Shown piece by piece: positions 31,129 through 43,429 of a stretch of DNA of 64,000 nucleotides. A program made the position numbers and the translations under genes. The notes beneath the pieces were generated by a model. It made no database searches and was not told the DNA's origin. It saw only the letters and a program-made list of their open reading frames with translations. Source of the stretch: Porpolomopsis calyptriformis (taxonomy: Eukaryota; Basidiomycota; Agaricomycetes; Agaricales; Hygrophoraceae); assembly GCA_951640195.1 (NCBI GenBank), contig OX621164.1, forward strand, positions 3,205,098 to 3,269,097, written 5' to 3'. Position 1 is the first letter of the stretch. Every line of letters starts with the position of its first letter.

Positions 31129-32438
31129 CTATGAGATACAATGAAACCATGCAACCTGGTTGTTCTTGTGCTGATCCAAAAATACCATGTGCTCGAACCT
31201 ATACCACACGTCGTCCTGCCAGATAGGCATGTACATGGATCAGATTTGATTCAATCTGATCTGTTGGCAGTGCAAGTTGTAGAGTTGCACGTATATCTCC
31301 AAGATGGCCCAGTGGCATACTGAGTTGTTGATGTCCAGTGGGACACGGAGGTGGCCAAACCAGCCCTGCAAGGCTCGATTCCCCTACTCCACGGACTGGC
31401 AGAAGGAGAGGAGCTATCAATTGAATGCAAGCACTTGGACGCATTCAGCTTCATTGGTGGGGAGGGGCTCATCCTGCTTCTGGGGTGCACAGGTGTGGCC
31501 CTCAACCGCATTGGATCCATGTAGGAAGGCAGTATCTGTGATGAGGTAGTAGCTGTCAGGTGTCTTCCTACACAGTTTGGTGTAGATGGGTTGGGCAATG
31601 TGTGAGTCATGCCAGCTCCCTGGCGCATTGAGTTGGCAGGCAGTAATTTCACCTGTATTAGTTAATTTGATTGATAAAAACAAGAGGGGAGGTACACACC
31701 TGATACAGCATAGGCAAATACATTGCCCACATAATGGCTGTGGAGCCATCCATTGTATGTTGCATTCTCTACTTCCCAATCACTCAATGTCTACACCGGC
31801 AGGTTGAGGCCATCCATGGTGCCAAAGGCACCAGTAAGGAGAGGGTAGCAGGTAGTGACCAGGGTATTGAGGCCCTGGAACTTGTTTCTGGCTGGCCACT
31901 GGATATGACAGTCGGGAAGGATCTGGAGGATGGAGAGGAGGATGGTGGTGGTGAACCTGAGATAGCGTGAGACCATTGCAGGCACAAGCGCAAAGATCTC
32001 CATCAAGCTCACATTGAGCATTGTGGAGTTGAGAAAATGGAGAATGAGGCTGAGGGCCCTAGAGGCATCCAACAATTGGCGAAGCACACACAGAGTGCTT
32101 CCGGCGGTAACATCACACCTAGGTATCACTCTTGAGGTCCATGTGGCCTTGAAACCATTCTCCAAGATGTGGAAGAAGGTTTTGATGTTGAAACCCATTG
32201 TGGTGATAAAGGCCATGTTATTGCATGTCTCATATAGGTGCTGCCATGGGGTACTTCCATGGGGGTTTGGCAAAAGGTCAGGGCACTTGAGGTAGTGTTG
32301 GCTCAGGTGCTGCCATTGGGTATGAATTCATTGGTCCTCCATGATTCCATGGACAAGTAGTCCTATAGCCGCCATTTGGATTGTGGTGAGTTCCTCATCC
32401 ACATTAGCCAGAAGGGTGGGAAGTAGATCTAAATCCAT
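31129..32438 (-). pseudogene. Harbinger unit 1: PIF/Harbinger DDE transposase
   Basis: DNA-cutting enzyme of a PIF/Harbinger transposon (HARBI1-like, DDE_4 fold). ATG at 32438 (MDLDLLPTLLANVDEEL). Landmarks: GFNIKTFFHILENGF (~32190), LTGAFGTMDGLNLPV with first catalytic Asp (~31810), NAPGSWHDS (~31605), ITDTAFLHG with second Asp (~31530) and a Glu-containing WGNRALQGWF block (~31395) in which the Trp codon is now TAG. The tail LNQI...VAWFH ends at TAG 31129. A GTGTGTAC...TTTCAG-like intron probably lies at 31640-31700. Further stops (near 32330 and 31788) make it a pseudogene. Related to the copy at 41400-43212. Confidence 0.75.
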
Positions 32439-33660
32439 TGCACATTTACATCTTGTCCTGCAGTTTTCTATTCTAAACATAAATTTATTATTCATTGTCC
32501 AACATACTTAGATTTAGAAATAGAATCAGTTCTAAATGCGATGGATAGGCAGCCAGTGTGAAAGTTGGTCTAATACTTGAGGTGTTTGATATTACTTGAT
32601 ACTACTAAAATCTACTTCATACACTTAGTCAACTTAATTTAAGTAATATCAAGTAAATTAAGATATAATTAAGGATATCAAGATATTAAGAGAAAACATT
32701 TTACTTATTATACTTTTACCTTTTTAACTTAAAGGTACTTAAAGTACTTGAAGCTACTTGAAGCTACTTAAAGCAACTTGAAGTACTTGAAGCTACTTAA
32801 AATTACTTAAAGCTACTTAAGCAACTTAAAATTATTTCATCTATAGAATTCTCCAAGTTTTTCAAGTATAAATAAAGTAGTTTCAAGTAGCTTTAAGTAA
32901 CTTTATCAAGTACTTCATTAAATACTTCAAGTGTATCAAGTGTATTAAGTAACTTATACTAAAAATGCAAAATTTACTAAGTCTAAAACTTACACATATT
33001 TATAGAGAATCTATATTATTTTTATATAAGAGTAAATAGTCTAGTAGTTAATATATATAAAGTTTGTACATTATTCAAGAGTGTAAAAGTGTTACATCCC
33101 AGTTCCGACGAACTCCGATGAATTCTGATGAACTCCAATAATTCCAACAACTCCGAACACTCCATACTTTTCACATGTTTCCTACTTATGACGTCCTCTG
33201 TCGTCACTATGTCTCAGATATAATTATCTAACAGGTATATAAGTACTGCATTTTTTCCCTGTATCTGTAGACAGAATATCGACTAAGTCCCATCGTTTAT
33301 CCAACTCCGATCTCTGAAATCAACTCCGAAACTTCGGACCTAACAAAAAGCTCAAATCCAGTTTAGTATAATATTATTAAATATTAATACAATTTTTAGG
33401 CTTATATAATAATGTTCTCATTTAATAAATTTAAGTTAAGTACTTAAGAAAGTTTCAAGTATAGGGACCTACTGAATTTAAGTTGAATTTTTTACTTATT
33501 TCAAGTTTAATTTTACTTAACTCAAGTTTAATTTAACTTAATTCAAGTAAGATTTTACTTGAAAGAATATTACTTGAACTTATTTGAAATAGATATCAAG
33601 CAAGTTTTAAGTAACTTCAAGTAGCTTTAGGTAAATTCAGATTTTTCTCATAAATAAAGT
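32439..33660. repeat. AT-rich field of degenerate ACTTGAAG / CAAGTA repeats
   Basis: At 32570-32960 and 33425-33650 the sequence is a dense mix of ACTTGAAG, ACTTAAAG and TTCAAGTA units on both strands, without a fixed period. LTR E1 (33090-33345) interrupts it. No coding content. It could be the subterminal repeat field of a DNA transposon or a decayed satellite. Confidence 0.5.
33090..33345 (+). mobile_element. solo LTR E1 (256 bp)
   Basis: TGTTACATCCC...GGACCTAACA with perfect duplication AAAAG. Near copy at 39392-39646. Contains GGTATATAAGTAC as likely TATA box. Confidence 0.8.
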
Positions 33661-34085
33661 TAAGCTCTAAATGTAGTAATTTTAATAGTAACAGAAATAA
33701 ACTTAGAGAAGTTGAAAAGTTTATTAAGAAGAGTTTGCTATTCTTCTAAACACTATCTTATATCTACTACTAAGGTCTCTTGGCTAGTGGAGCTTAATAT
33801 ATTATTGGGTTCAGCAGTTCTTGTTAACTATTGAAAATCTAAGGGATTTTAAAAATTGTATATTAGAGTTATACAATTATTTAGTCTCTACATGTAGAAA
33901 TTAAATAGTAATAGAAATCAACTTAGAGATATTAGAAACTATAATGGGAATAGTTTTCTATTATCTAAAACAACTTAATACCCTATACCTATTACTGCTA
34001 GGCTTCTATAGCTAGTGAAGCTCAAGATCCTTATCAGGTTCAGTACATATTTACCAATTATAGAAAATCTAAGGGATTAAATAAT
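33660..34085 (+). repeat. diverged tandem duplication, unit about 220 bp
   Basis: The block AATAGTAACAGAAAT...GAAAATCTAAGGGATT occurs twice in a row (about 33680-33850 and 33900-34080) with many differences. AT-rich, non-coding. Confidence 0.45.
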
Positions 34086-35577
34086 TTTTACAGCTGATTA
34101 GACTTTTAACTATAGTTAAATATTAGTATATGATAATTACTTAAATGTTGTAGGTGCCAAGCAATCCAGGCTTAACTATTTGGATAAATGATATATATTA
34201 TAGAAGTAACTCTTTATACACTCTGTTAATTATATTAAAGTTATTTTGAAGCTTTTCTTTATTAAAAACTAGTACTGAATCTTCTTGAGATTATACTTAT
34301 AATAAAGCTAACTATGTATAATAACTTCAGTGTGCAAATTCTGAGGGGTGATAAGTTAGGCTGGATAGTCCAGTTGAATAAGTAGAATAAATAATGATTA
34401 GCATTATATACTTTTGCAGCTGCAGATAAAAGGGGTATAACTATACATGTTCTTTAAATATCATCCCAAGTAAGCAGAAGCTTTACTGTAGCAGTATAAC
34501 TATATATGAAAGAGATGTGTAACTATCCTACCCTTTTAGTAAAGCTTCATAATAGTATTATAATTGTAATAAGAGTTAAGTAGGTATATGCTTCTAACTA
34601 TGGATATCAATATAGACCCTCTTAAACCCTCTGCTTTGGAATCTGCCTTTGTAAATTTGCCTTCCAATCTACCTGCAGATTCTACTAAGGAATCCCCTAA
34701 CCTTGGCCTAGAGTAAATTGAAATAATAATACTCAATATTAAGTTGAATAAATCTTCTGATGACTAGCTCTAGCTAGGTTATATCAATTGTATAGCTAAT
34801 AACACCTCTACATGGTGACTATTGGTTGTTGATATCTTACTATATCTTGCTATTATATTAGCCTACCTCTATAAAGGGTAATGTTATTAGGGGGAAGCAG
34901 TCTAACTAGGTAGAAGAGTTTGTAGAGAGATTTAGTAATGATTAGCTTGAGAAATTGAAGGGTGCAGAAAGAGGTGAATGAGAGTAATTAGTATTCCCTA
35001 ATTATACATTATATATACCCTTTCCAATTGCATACTTAGATAGGTCTTAATTACAATGACAGCAGTATTTCAAGTTAACACCCTCTCAGATGTGATAAAG
35101 AGGTTGGCAGCTTACTGGAAGTATGTTACACTTTCCTTTATATTACCTACTAGACTTACCTGTATCAAATAAAGGAGTGGACATTGGCATCGTGTTTAAT
35201 GAACAGCTACCATATCTGGCTATAACACCTGTTTACCTACTGCCTATGTACTTGTGTAATGGTACATCTAAGTGCTTGGAATGTATATCAACAACCTGGG
35301 TCTGCCTATCCAGGTTAGATTAGAATTGCAGTATAATTTATTAATCTGGATTTTGTGGTTCCCTTAATTTCTTTCAAAGTTCTTAGCAAAGTGTACCAAT
35401 TTCTATTCTTAGGGATAGCTCATGCAGATTTTATTGCATCTATCAGAAAAATGGATAATAGAGTGTGGAAAACTTGTGAATTTCTCTATACTAAAGCTGT
35501 TTTAGTATTCCAAAGTTCTAGGATAGTATCACAGATATTTTTTTTCTTTTTTCTTTTACTTAGACTTGATTAGTGTC
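34086..35577. other. AT-rich DNA, nothing recognised
   Basis: Roughly two-thirds A+T. No open frame of family character, RNA gene or terminal repeat was found. Probably old transposon debris. Confidence 0.4.
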
Positions 35578-36175
35578 TGTTAGAAATCTCAAACCCAACA
35601 CCACACACCATCTGAACACACTTGTTTTGTGCACCTTTGGATAATGTTATATTACTTTGCACCATCTGAGCATACTCATCCTACACACCTATCACAGCTT
35701 ATATAACAAACTACTAAACTAAAGATAACTCAAAATCTACTGATTGGATTCATTCCAAAATTGGTTCATTAGAATCCCTAAAGCTGTGTGCCATCTGAGT
35801 GCACTCGTCCTGTGCACTCTGAGCCACTTCACTATTTGGATCATCTATAATAGTCCCTTTCTTCCCTTTCTACTTTTCATTCAATACATTCTATTAAAGC
35901 CCCCTTTGAAGACTATGCTGTAGATGACTGCCCCTTACATACAAGGTCCTTATTACCCTTACATGTTCACTCCCCTTAGTCCTTCATAAAATCCCTTTAT
36001 TTAACTATGTATATATAACATAGACATTTTATAGTAGACTTTCTAGTTTTGACTTACTCATCTACATACTGTGGTTCTGCCTTGAATTCAATAACCTCTT
36101 TAGAACACTTGTCAACTCTAGATTGTGTTGTGTTAGGCCCAGAGAACCCCCTTGGAACCTCAGTCCTGACAGAAA
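35578..36175. repeat. degenerate direct repeat F1 (probable LTR)
   Basis: Starts TGTTAGAAATC and carries CACCATCTGAGCATACTC units, a GATTGGATTCATTCCAAA block and CCCCTTTGAAGACTATG. The same order recurs at 37336-37870 with different decay. The two copies flank a Ty3 pol fragment, so they are probably its LTRs; ends are not exact. Confidence 0.45.
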
Positions 36176-36179
36176 TGAT

Positions 36180-37335
36180 AATCTTGTAGCTCTATAAGCT
36201 AACAAGCTTGTTATTTATTGAGCTTTTGAGGGTTTTTGAAGTACTGGAGATTAGCATGATCTGTCCAAATCTTGAAATATTACTTAGCTGATATTAAATG
36301 TTGGTAGAATTCCTGGAGTACAATCATCACAGCAAGTAATTTGTAGTCATAGATCTGATAATTTCATTCTGCAGGGGTGAGAGATTTCGAGATGAAGCCA
36401 ATTGGTTTCCAAATGTTGTCCTGTTGTTGGGAGAGAACAGCACCTATAGTGTAGTCTGAAGTATTGGTCTCTATGTGGAAAGGGTCCTAGTTATTAGTAA
36501 TAGAGAGAATTGGAGAAGTAGTAATAAGAGTCTTGAGTTGGTCAAAAGCATTTGGCAATCTTGAGTCTAGTCAAAAGGAACATTTCCAGTAAGAGTGTTA
36601 AGAGGTTGAGCAATTCCAGCAAAGTAGTGGATAAAATGTCAGTAGAAGTTACAGAATCCAAGGAAGGACTGAATATCACATTTGCATTGGGGGATTAGCC
36701 ATTCAGAGATTCCCTTGACCTTGATTTGGTCCATCTTGACTTTTCCTTTAGAAATGATAACACCAAGGTATTCCACTTTATTCTGGTCAAAGTTACACTT
36801 CTCTAGCTTGAGGTAGAGCTTGTGTTTATAAAGAAGGGACATTACTTCATAGACATGTTTATGATGCATATTAAGATCCTTGTCAAAGATGAGGATGTTG
36901 TCAATATAGATTAGGACATGACCTTGGTGGATTTGGACATGGAAGATATTGTTCATCATATTTTGATAGGTGGCAGGGGAATTTGTGAGACCAAAGAATA
37001 TAACAAGGGGTTTAAAGTAACTGCAATTGGTATGAAAGGCTGCCTTGAATTCATCCCCCTCCCTGATTTGGACATTGTTGTAGCCCCAGTGTATGTCCAG
37101 CTTAGTGAAATAGCAGGCATTCTGTAGTGTGTTAATCAATTCTGTTATTAGAGGGAGAGGATATTAGTTCTTGATAGTGATTTCATTAAGCTTATGGTAG
37201 TCTTGTATAGGTCAGAGTCTTCCATCTTTTTTCTTGATAAAGAAGAAGGGGGAGGCAATGGGAGAGATAGAGGGTTGGATTTGTCCAGTCTAGAGGTTTT
37301 CATCAAGGAATTCATCAAGTTAAGCTCATTCATCC
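36180..37335 (-). pseudogene. old Ty3-type RT/RNase H fragment (element F)
   Basis: Minus strand: RT fragment with FTKLDIHWGYNNVQI (~37095), NSPATYQ, YIDN in place of YIDD (~36910) and EYLGVIISKGKV (~36760), then degraded RNase H (FHIETNTSDYTIGAVLSQQ, ~36470; NYQIYDYKLLAV). KKKDGRLRPIQDY remains at 37215-37250 with frameshifts. Similar to the chromoviruses of this window but much older. No gag or integrase is left between the flanking repeats. Confidence 0.7.
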
Positions 37336-37870
37336 TGTCAGAAATATCTGCGCCAAATGAGCACACTCATTTTGCCCACTCTCAGATGATGTCATGACAC
37401 CTTGCGCCAAATGAGCATACTCATTCCATACACCTTTTATAGTGTTTATACTAAAATTACTAAAGAGACTGTAACTTAAGAACTAGTGATTGGATTCACT
37501 CCAAACTTGCTTCACTGGACTCCTTGAAAGCTGCACCAAATGAGCACACTTGTTTCGTGCACTCTGAGCTACTGTGCCACTCAGATCATCAATAATGGTC
37601 CCTTTCACCCTTTCATTTTACTTCATTCTGTACTCTTATTGAACCCCCTTTAAAGACTATATTACAGACCATTATCCCTTACATATCAGGTCCCTATGAC
37701 CTTCAAACACTTGTCCCTTATAGTTCTTCATAGATTTCCCTTTTATTGCTTCATATACTATGCCTAGTTAGGAAGTTGGTTAGACTAGGTACTCAGTCAG
37801 TTGCTTCTATATCTGAAGGCAATGCTTTTTAGATACTTTCTGCAGTATAGACCAACAAGCTGTACTTAAG
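37336..37870. repeat. degenerate direct repeat F2 (probable LTR)
   Basis: Starts TGTCAGAAATATC. Contains GCGCCAAATGAGCACACTC units and GATTGGATTCACTCCAAA, parallel to F1. Confidence 0.45.
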
Positions 37871-38394
37871 GCCATGTCTGTACCAAATTTCAAGTTACTG
37901 ATCCACCTGCATCAAGGATTACAACTGTTTGATGGGTGACTTATGAGGATTCGGTCAGCTTTGGCTATTGGGCTAGGGATGCCTAATCCAGCCAAGGCTT
38001 CATTCTCCTCGATTTCTTATCCATTCTACTTAAAAATTTGGCACAACACAGCTAGCAAATTAACCCTTCATTTCCAAAGTTCCTCCTCCTCACACTGCAC
38101 CAAGTAAAGCCTATGTTTCCTCATATTCCTGTGTTATAGCATTAAAGCCTGTTTTATATCAGACAAAATCAATGCAAGCCTACCAAACAAGGAGGGAACA
38201 ATTTGCTCTACTTTTTTTTCACATGTCAAACCTCAGCACTACCCCTTTTGTTCTCTGCTATTTACAGATTTTATCCAATTTTTTACATTCAGCAATTCCA
38301 CATTCAACTTTGATCACAACAATACATACCTTCAATGTGTTTTTATCACTTTACATTTGAATCCTTCCCCCCACACAAATCTTGGCTTCCCACC
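37871..38394. other. leader of pogo-like element, no gene seen
   Basis: About 520 bp without recognisable coding content, directly upstream of the pogo-like transposase. Probably its 5' untranslated part. Confidence 0.35.
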
Positions 38395-39391
38395 ATGGCT
38401 CCACCTCTTGCTGAACCCCCTTTGCTTGTAGATCTCACTCAGGCATAGCTAATAGAGCACACACTTACTGTGCTTGTTGCCTCAGGTACCAAACCCAATG
38501 GCAAGCCAAATCTCTCTATCCAAAACATGGCAATGCAGTTTGAGGTCTCTCGAAGCACTCTTACTGATAGATGGAATAGTATCCTTACCCACAAGGAGGG
38601 CTATGCACATGAGCTCCTGCTTACTACTGCATAGAAGGAGGTGCTCACAGAGTGGATCCAAGTGGCAGGTTGCTGAGGACTTCCTATAACTGCTACCACA
38701 ATTACTGATTATGTTGTTCGCATTGTCAGTTATGCTGTCAGTGGGTCATGGGTTAAACACTTCAAAGCTCATCATCCTGAGCTGAAGGTAAAGTGGTCTT
38801 CCACATTAGAGAAGTACCAAGCAGCATCCCTAAATCCCACTCTTATTAATAAGTATTTCAATATACTGGGGGACACAGTCAAGCACTATAATATTCCTGC
38901 TAAAAACATCTATAACATGGATAAAAAAGGCATTCAGCTTGGCATCGGCCAAAAGGTCAAGGCATTTGTTAATTGTGATCAAAAGGATGTATACTCTGTT
39001 AAGGATGGTAACTGCGAGCTTGTTACTATGATCGAAACTATTTCTGCTGATGGATGGGGCCTTCACCCATCAGCAATTTACTAGGGAAAGCATTAGGACC
39101 TTGAGTAGGGTTGAAACAACCCATGTAACGTGAGGTATGTGTGATTCTATCCATTCTCTATGTGATACCGCTGATCAATTTATCAGTATATCTCACACCA
39201 AAAGGCTGGACCGATCAGGAATTGGGTGAAATGTGGATCAAGAAGGACTTCGAGCCTGCTTCCACTGCCAGAAACATAACTGGAGGCTACCATCTCTTGA
39301 TCCTTGATGGCTATAACTCGAATTGTACATATAGATTCTGTAAATTTGCAGCCAACCACAAGATCATCATCATTTGCCTTCTGCCTCATAC
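38395..39391 (+). pseudogene. pogo/Fot1-like DDE transposase, cut by LTR E2
   Basis: Transposase of the Tc1-mariner superfamily (pogo branch, related to CENP-B). ATG 38395 (MAPPLAEPPLLVDLT). N-terminal helix-turn-helix part: LSIQNMAMQFEVSRSTLTDR (~38509-38570). Second HTH with SWVKHFKAHHPEL (~38755). Catalytic core start YNMDKKGIQLGIG (~38910; usual DE replaced by DK), DQKDVYSVKDGNCELVT, and LLILDGYNSN (~39293, second Asp). Stops at 38446, 38632 and 38673, a further stop after SAIY and a frameshift. LTR E2 removes the expected PPHTTHxLQPLD end. Confidence 0.75.
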
Positions 39392-39646
39392 TGTTACATC
39401 CCAGTTCTGATGAACTCCAATGAATTCTGATAGACTCCAATTACTCCAACAACTCCAAACACTCTGTACTTTTCACATGTTTCCTACTTATGATGTACTC
39501 TATTACCATCATATCTCAGATATAATTATCTAGCAGGTATATAAGTACTGCATTTTTTCCTGTATCTGTAGACAGAATATCGACTAAGTCCCATCATTTA
39601 TCCAACTCCAATCTCCGAATTCAACTCTGAAACTTCAGACCTAACA
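39392..39646 (+). mobile_element. solo LTR E2 (255 bp)
   Basis: TGTTACATCCC...GACCTAACA, matching E1 but with more C-to-T changes. Flanks CATAC/CCCTG do not match, so the right flank was altered, perhaps by the neighbouring palindrome. Confidence 0.75.
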
Positions 39647-39655
39647 CCCTGTTGG

Positions 39656-40805
39656 CACTGTTTGAAATAAAATATCCATCTATCTGCATCTTTTACATAA
39701 TCATTTTTGATACCTCTGTTGTCACACTGTCACGCTGTGACTATTACCTAACTGGTTGAGTCACAGTTATAAATATATTATCTTTGTTGTTTTTACTGTA
39801 ACAACTACACTGTTTAAAATAAAATATCCATCCACTAACAATGTGACAGTGTGACAACAGTGTTACCTAACTGGTTGAGTCATGGTCACAAATATGTTAT
39901 TATTTTCACTGTAACAACTGCACTGTTTGAAATAAAATATCTATCTTATAAAGTTTGACAATGTGACAGGGTGACAATAGAGGTATCATTTGTTTACTGT
40001 TGTTATACTGTCACATTGTTTAATAGTCACATTGTGACAGCGTGACAGGTTGAGTCATAGTCACAAATATAATATCTTTGTTGTTTTTACTGTAATAACT
40101 GCACTATTTCAAATTAAATATCTATCCACTATTACATTGTTAAAGTTTACAATAGATAGATATTTCATTTCAAACAGTGCAGTTGTTACAGTGAAAATAA
40201 CAAAGATAACATATTTGTGACTGTGACTCAAACAGTTAGGTACCAGTCACATTGTGACAGTGTGACAACAGGGGCATCAAAATTAATAGATGTGGATAGA
40301 TAGATATTTCATTTCAAACAGTGCCAATAGGGGTATTAAAAATAATAGTGAAGAGATAATACCCCTGTTATCATGCTGTCACAATGTAACATATTTGTGA
40401 CTATGACTCAACCTGTCACGCTGTCACAATGTGACTATTAAACAATGTGACAGTATAACAACAGTAAACAAATGATACCTCTATTGTCACCCTGTCACAT
40501 TGTCAAACTTTATAAGATAGATATTTTATTTCAAACAGTGCAGTTGTTACAGTGAAAATAATAACATATTTGTGACCATGACTCAACCAGTTAGGTAACA
40601 CTGTTGTCACACTGTCACATTGTTAGTGGATGGATATTTTATTTTAAACAGTGTAGTTGTTACAGTAAAAACAACAAAGATAATATATTTATAACTGTGA
40701 CTCAACCAGTTAGGTAATAGTCACAGCGTGACAGTGTGACAACAGAGGTATCAAAAATGATTATGTAAAAGATGCAGATAGATGGATATTTTATTTCAAA
40801 TAGTG
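39656..40805. repeat. 1.15-kb palindrome (415-bp arms, about 320-bp centre)
   Basis: 39656-40070 is nearly the exact reverse complement of 40391-40805 (for example GGTATCATTTGTTTACTG at 39982 pairs with 40480). Each arm holds repeated modules: CACTGTTTGAAATAAAATAT, GTCACACTGTCACGC-like blocks and CTAACTGGTTGAGTCA. The centre has more of the same modules. No protein is coded. It could be a fold-back transposon or a nested MITE cluster; its transcript would form a long hairpin. Confidence 0.8.
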
Positions 40806-41400
40806 CTATTATTACAGTGAAAATAACAAAGACAATATAAGGGGGAGCCAGAGCTAATACTATTGCAACAGATAGAGGTATTTTTCTTAGACATAATAGA
40901 TCTAATTGTTACAATAAGTCTCTTTTTTGATTATTATTTCCTTTCTGTGCGCCAATTCTCTTTACTATCATTTTTGATGCTACAATTGTTATGCTGTCAC
41001 AATGTGACCATTACCTGACTGGTTAAGTCACAGTTACAAGTGTGACATTTGTCACTCTTTCTTATCTTTCCCATCTTATCTTTTACACTTAATTATTACT
41101 TATACAATTGTTCTATGGATTGATTATATAATCACATATTCGGACTTGGCTAGGGTGTTAGGTCTGAAGTTTTGGAGCTGAATTTGGAGATTGGAGTTAG
41201 ATAAATGATGGGACTTAGTTAATATTGGCTGACTTTCCATAAGGAATAAAATATGTTTATTGTCAAATCTCCAATTTGACAGCTAAGTGGGACCCCTACA
41301 TAAAATATTTTATTCAAGATGTGTTCCCATAGCATATTACACTGTGTAACAACATGTAATAAATCATAACAAAGTGTCACATAACGACTTATGGCTGACT
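40806..41400. other. AT-rich, includes reversed LTR E fragment (41157-41225)
   Basis: No gene seen. 41157-41225 starts TGTTAGGTCTGAAG and is the reverse complement of the last ~70 bp of LTR E. The rest is unassigned. Confidence 0.45.
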
Positions 41401-43212
41401 TAGTCTACTTCCAGGTAACACTCAAAGAGCAGGCCAACAATGAGGATGCAGAGCAGTTAACATGCAACCTGGCTGTCATATGGGCTGGAAGGGAGGTTGC
41501 TCACCTCGAACATGCAAGGATCCACAACCCCCACCATCTGTATTTAACCTGACCACAACTACTTCCAAACCCCCAGGTTCATACGCCTTGGCAATGTCTA
41601 CATTCAAGTTGCAGTGATTGTGTGTATATTACGACTATGGGTTTTGATGTTGCAACATTCAACCTAATCCTCAACTCAGGATTTAGGATGTCATAGTATT
41701 CCACCCCTATCCCATGCAACAACACTGACCAGGCAGGTTCCTCTCAACCTGGCCAATAATCATTAGATGCGGAGGGTGCACTGATACGACCCCTTGGTCC
41801 CCTGAGGTCCAGAGGACATGTTCCATATATCTACGTGATCCCCCAGATGTCTACTACACTGCTACAATATCCCTGACTAAGCGATTTGGCTTCCTGTCCA
41901 GCGATTCATCTCCGAATTCTTCGATCCTTTGATTCATGATTGCAGCTCATATCAAAGGATGCATCTGATAGCCAGACATCCATTGTGTAGATCCTCATCA
42001 TTTCCATCAACCCTTTCACTGGTGGCTTCATTCAGAAGTCTCATCCCTTTACTATATAGCATATAAAGGGATCTTTGTTTTCACAGATATATTTACTTGT
42101 AGATATGTTTGTATTATAGAGAAGGAAGATAGATTCTATCATCCCACGTCTAGTCCTTCATGTTTGAGCCTCTTAGACTGCCTCTAGCACTCTAGAGAGT
42201 GCTCTGATTTTCTAATTTCTTCTATTTCTTCGATTTTCACGATTTCTTTGATAGCTCCTTTCTATTGTGCCTCCCATCATCTCTCAGGGCAGATCCCAGA
42301 GCTCAGACAGCTCCACATCACATCAGTGCTTAGCCTCGTCCTTCATTACCTCAACTCCACAATGCGTGAGATCAGTTTACAAGAGATCTTTGCGCTGATT
42401 CCATCCACAGTTTCACAATATATCATGTTTGGCCTCCAACTACTCCTTCACGTCTTACGGAGCCTTTCCGATGCTGCCATTCACTGGCCTAAGCATTCTG
42501 TAAATGATGACAAGTCAGAATTCAACAAATTCAACCAGATGATTGTCCGTCACCATCCCCAACTCACTGGAGCATTTGCTAGCATTGACAGCCTCAACCT
42601 ACCACTTCAAATGTTATTGGACAAAGATATTGAGAATGCAACGTATAATGGCTGGTTGAAGGAATACTTCGTCTCATCTATATTGGTTTTTTCACCCAAA
42701 GGTAAGTAGTTTATTCAATAACTTTTTATAGAATTACAATTGTTAGCTAGGCATGGTGCTTGCTGCAAATCTCAATGCACCCAGAAGCTGGCATGATTCG
42801 CAGGTCGCGTGACCCATCTATGATTGACTATGATATGATACCCCCAAAGGCTACTACCTTGTAGCTGATTCTGCATTTCCTCAGGGGATGCAGAGTGTCG
42901 CTGGCCACATTTGTGTTCCAGTCAAAGCTAGTAATGTCTTGAGAGGCATGCAATGGGTAATCAAACAAGCCCTTGAGTTCGACTGCCAACTCCTGTCCTA
43001 TCAACAGACAGCAGAGTGGGGGAATCGGGGGCTGCAGGGTTCATTTGGGAGGCTGCATGTCCTGCTGGAGGTAAATTCGGTGGACCGCTGTAGTGATCTT
43101 TTAGAGACCTGCGTTTGTGCATTTTGTGTAAGATCTTGCAGGGTAGGATTGAATCAGATTGAATCAGTCTACATGCCAAATTGGCAAAGCAATGATGCAG
43201 AGTAGGAGGCTT
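41401..43212 (+). pseudogene. Harbinger unit 2: PIF/Harbinger transposase, split by solo LTR D
   Basis: Second, diverged copy of the DDE_4-type transposase. The N-terminal part has MGFDVATFNLILNSGF (~41640-41690). Solo LTR D (41782-42325) interrupts a helical block that continues as LSLVLHYLNSTMREISLQEI. Catalytic landmarks: LTGAFASIDSLNLP (~42565), ADSAFPQG (~42867) and AEWGNRGLQGSFG (~43010), so all three acidic positions are present. A GTAAGTAG...-type intron follows SPKG near 42700. Several stops (for example near 42810) and frameshifts. Convergent with the Myb-like gene at 43430. Confidence 0.7.
41782..42325 (+). mobile_element. solo LTR, family D, plus strand (544 bp)
   Basis: TGATACGACCCCTTGG...CACATCACATCA. 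Removing it with one 4-bp flank (left GCAC, right GTGC, two transitions apart) restores the transposase frame LDAEGA-LSL, which supports a 4-bp duplication. Confidence 0.7.
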
Positions 43213-43429
43213 AGTGGAATTTCAAGCGTATGCTTTTTTCAGAGCAACGCCAACACAATCAGGTTGCACGATTTCATATTCATGCAGAGTACGACTAGGA
43301 CATGTAATGACAGACTCTATTTGGAAAAACATAAAGATAGAAAATAAAGAAGAAAAAAAAAAACTGTAAAGACCAGCAAAAGTTAGCGAGAGAGGAGCAT
43401 ATATGTAAAACAGAGGAAACAAAAGATAC

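Noticed and set aside
39656..40805. CRISPR array or tandem satellite
   Set aside because: The repeats form inverted arms and nested modules, not direct repeats with spacers, and the genome is eukaryotic.
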